This document shows positions 62,870 to 64,000 of a stretch of DNA of 64,000 nt, piece by piece. The stretch's first letter is position 1. The number at the start of each line of letters is the position of its first letter. A program made the position numbers and the translations under genes. Source of the DNA: Belliella kenyensis (lineage in GTDB: Bacteria > Bacteroidota > Bacteroidia > Cytophagales > Cyclobacteriaceae); the NCBI RefSeq assembly GCF_022549675.1, contig NZ_JAKZGR010000014.1, positions 1 through 64,000 on the forward strand. Reading direction: 5' to 3'. The notes beneath the pieces were generated by a model. That model saw only the letters and a program-made list of their open reading frames with translations. It was not told where the DNA came from and made no database searches.

Positions 62870-63394
62870 ATGAAAATCACTCAGAATACAATCGTAGGAC
62901 TTACTTACGAGCTTAAAGTAAGCAAAGAAGAGGAAGAAGTAGAATCTGCACCCTTCAGTGTGGAGGTAAGAGATGAGGAAGACCCTTTTTATTTCCTATT
63001 CGGAAATAGTGGCTTACCAGAAAAATTTGAAGAGTTGTTGGCAGGGAAAAAACAAGGTGAGTCCTTTGAGTTTACCTTGACAGCCGAAGAGGCTTATGGA
63101 CAGGCGGACGACGACATGATCATGTCCTTACCTAAGGATCAGTTTTCCCAAGAAAGAGGTTTCGAAGCAAGTATGCTAGAAGAAGGTAATTTCTTACCAT
63201 TGGTAGATGAAAATGGCTATCAAATGCAGGCAAAAGTATTGAAAGATCTTGGTGAAGAGGTACTATTGGACTTCAACCACCCTCTTGTAGGCTTTGATTT
63301 GCATTTTGAAGGAGAAATCCACGAAGTGAGAGAAGCTACTGCAGAAGAAATTGCCCATGGACATGTGCATGGTGAGCATGGACATCAGCATTGA
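62870..63394 (+). CDS. slyD: FKBP-type peptidyl-prolyl isomerase, SlyD-like
   Basis: A 174-residue cytosolic prolyl isomerase and chaperone. The FKBP core is split by an insert-in-flap domain: YELKVSKEEEEVESAPFSV, LPEKFEELLAGKKQGESFEF and LTAEEAYGQADDDMI, then the IF domain and VGFDLHFEGEIHEVREATAE. The tail is histidine-rich (HGHVHGEHGHQH) and probably binds nickel or other metals. A -7-like TACCTTTG lies at 62736-62743 with no good -33 box. Confidence 0.92.
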   Translation: MKITQNTIVGLTYELKVSKEEEEVESAPFSVEVRDEEDPFYFLFGNSGLPEKFEELLAGKKQGESFEFTLTAEEAYGQADDDMIMSLPKDQFSQERGFEASMLEEGNFLPLVDENGYQMQAKVLKDLGEEVLLDFNHPLVGFDLHFEGEIHEVREATAEEIAHGHVHGEHGHQH

Positions 63395-63405
63395 TTTAAA
63401 TAATG

Positions 63406-63462
63406 ATCACTGACTTTGGAATCAATTTTCAAAAGTTCAAAATTGATTCCAAGGTCGGTGAT
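63406..63462. terminator. Long inverted repeat between slyD and the ABC ATPase gene
   Basis: Two 24-nt arms (63406-63429 and 63439-63462) pair with 22 Watson-Crick and two G-T pairs around a 9-nt loop. It sits between convergent genes and probably ends both transcripts or protects their 3' ends. T runs after it are poor, so intrinsic termination is not certain. Confidence 0.6.
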
Positions 63463-63477
63463 ACTTCTTTCAATGTG

Positions 63478-64000
63478 TTAAAAAGAAATCTCATTTTTCT
63501 CTAACCACTTCAAGTAAACCCGATCTCCAATTTTGAAAGACCTTTTTTTATCTTCCGCTTTCCATATTGTCCCATCTTTCAACTGAAGTGTCAGTTGATC
63601 AAAGTGAATCAAGTATTGCTTATCCACTACCTTCGCAGACAAACCTTTACTTTTGTAAATCTCCAAATCTGAAGGCCTAACAAAAGTTTTATCTTTTCCT
63701 GGAAGCTCATTCAAATGGCTAAAGAGCTTGGCAGCATACATATTGTTTGGCTTCGAAAACACATCTTCAGGAGCGCCTCTTTGAATCAATTTACCTCCTT
63801 GCATGATCGCTAAGTCGTTGGTCATTTGCAATGCATCATCCAAATCATGAGTCACGAAAAGTACAGTGACTCGCAAAGACTCAAATATCTCCTTTAGTTC
63901 TCCGATCAACTCCCTTCGCTGAATACCATCCAAAGAAGAAAATGGCTCATCTAAAAGTAAAACCTCTGGCTCAAGACTCAAGGCCCTACCTATCGCAACT
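63478..64000 (-). CDS. ABC transporter ATP-binding protein, C-terminal part (cut by window edge)
   Basis: The C-terminal 174 residues of an ABC ATPase. The frame is open to the window end, reading VAIGRAL at 64000 onward, which is the end of the signature region. Walker B is VLLLDEPFSSLDG, the D-loop follows, and the switch His is in FVTHDLDDALQ. A C-terminal TOBE-like regulatory domain (about the last 85 residues, RPSDLEIYKSKGLSA) suggests the CUT1/FbpC/PotA-type importer group. Substrate and partner genes lie outside the window. Confidence 0.9.
   Translation of the reverse strand, partial: VAIGRALSLEPEVLLLDEPFSSLDGIQRRELIGELKEIFESLRVTVLFVTHDLDDALQMTNDLAIMQGGKLIQRGAPEDVFSKPNNMYAAKLFSHLNELPGKDKTFVRPSDLEIYKSKGLSAKVVDKQYLIHFDQLTLQLKDGTIWKAEDKKRSFKIGDRVYLKWLEKNEISF

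Overview
This 64 kb window is chromosomal DNA from a member of the Bacteroidota, most likely order Cytophagales and probably a Cyclobacteriaceae-type genome (Algoriphagus, Belliella and relatives). The order and family are inference. The evidence is the 16S rRNA 5' end, the AT-rich composition, Bacteroidota promoter boxes (TTTG, about 19 nt, TAnnTTTG), very weak Shine-Dalgarno signals, type IX secretion (T9SS) sorting tails, and lineage-typical families (DUF2480, DUF1599, DUF6089, the BT_3928 family, DUF4397, DUF3667). Most of the window is ordinary core genome.

Layout. 1-511: 5' end of a 16S rRNA gene read leftward, with its leader and promoter. 512-3962: leftward operon rpmH-rnpA-ctp-tsaB-DUF2480 from a well-formed promoter. 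4101-11618: M61 peptidase, an M16 peptidase pair plus a small paralogue of the tail domain of one M16 protein, and a BtuF-like binding protein with a lipoprotein. 11869-20275: secreted subtilisin, M42 aminopeptidase, acyl-CoA carboxylase beta subunit, Ppx, a lactate/malate dehydrogenase and a Tat-exported Gfo/Idh/MocA oxidoreductase. 20504-29976: lipoproteins, proS, an outer-membrane barrel, the aroK-DoxX-DUF1599 cluster, folP and cdaA (c-di-AMP synthesis). 30057-32355: divergent kbl/tdh pair for threonine breakdown.

31.8-38.6 kb is the accessory part. A block of about 1.24 kb (3' end of tdh, its terminator and a T9SS tail domain) occurs twice in direct orientation. Each copy is joined to a different catalytic head: a subtilisin (with an upstream lipoprotein) in one and a lysyl-endopeptidase-like serine protease in the other. 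Both fusion genes are damaged. The subtilisin has an in-frame TAA at codon 60. The other has a TAG at the start of the last part of its sorting domain and an apparent one-base insertion just after its original ATG.

38.6-64 kb: a lipoprotein, a Crp-family regulator with an NQO1-like reductase, ArsC/Spx-like protein, hemL, a periplasmic binding protein, guaA, a flavin reductase cluster, an unusual SDR, queD-folE, two L,D-transpeptidases, a kdsC-kdsA operon headed by a GNAT-nitrilase fusion, MscS, DUF6089, leuS, slyD and the C-terminal end of an ABC ATPase cut by the window edge.

The other notable item is a two-copy intergenic element (13597-13750 and 47700-47871) of 154-172 bp with imperfect terminal inverted repeats and no coding capacity, which looks like a MITE. 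No CRISPR array, tRNA gene, prophage, transposase or secondary-metabolite cluster was seen.
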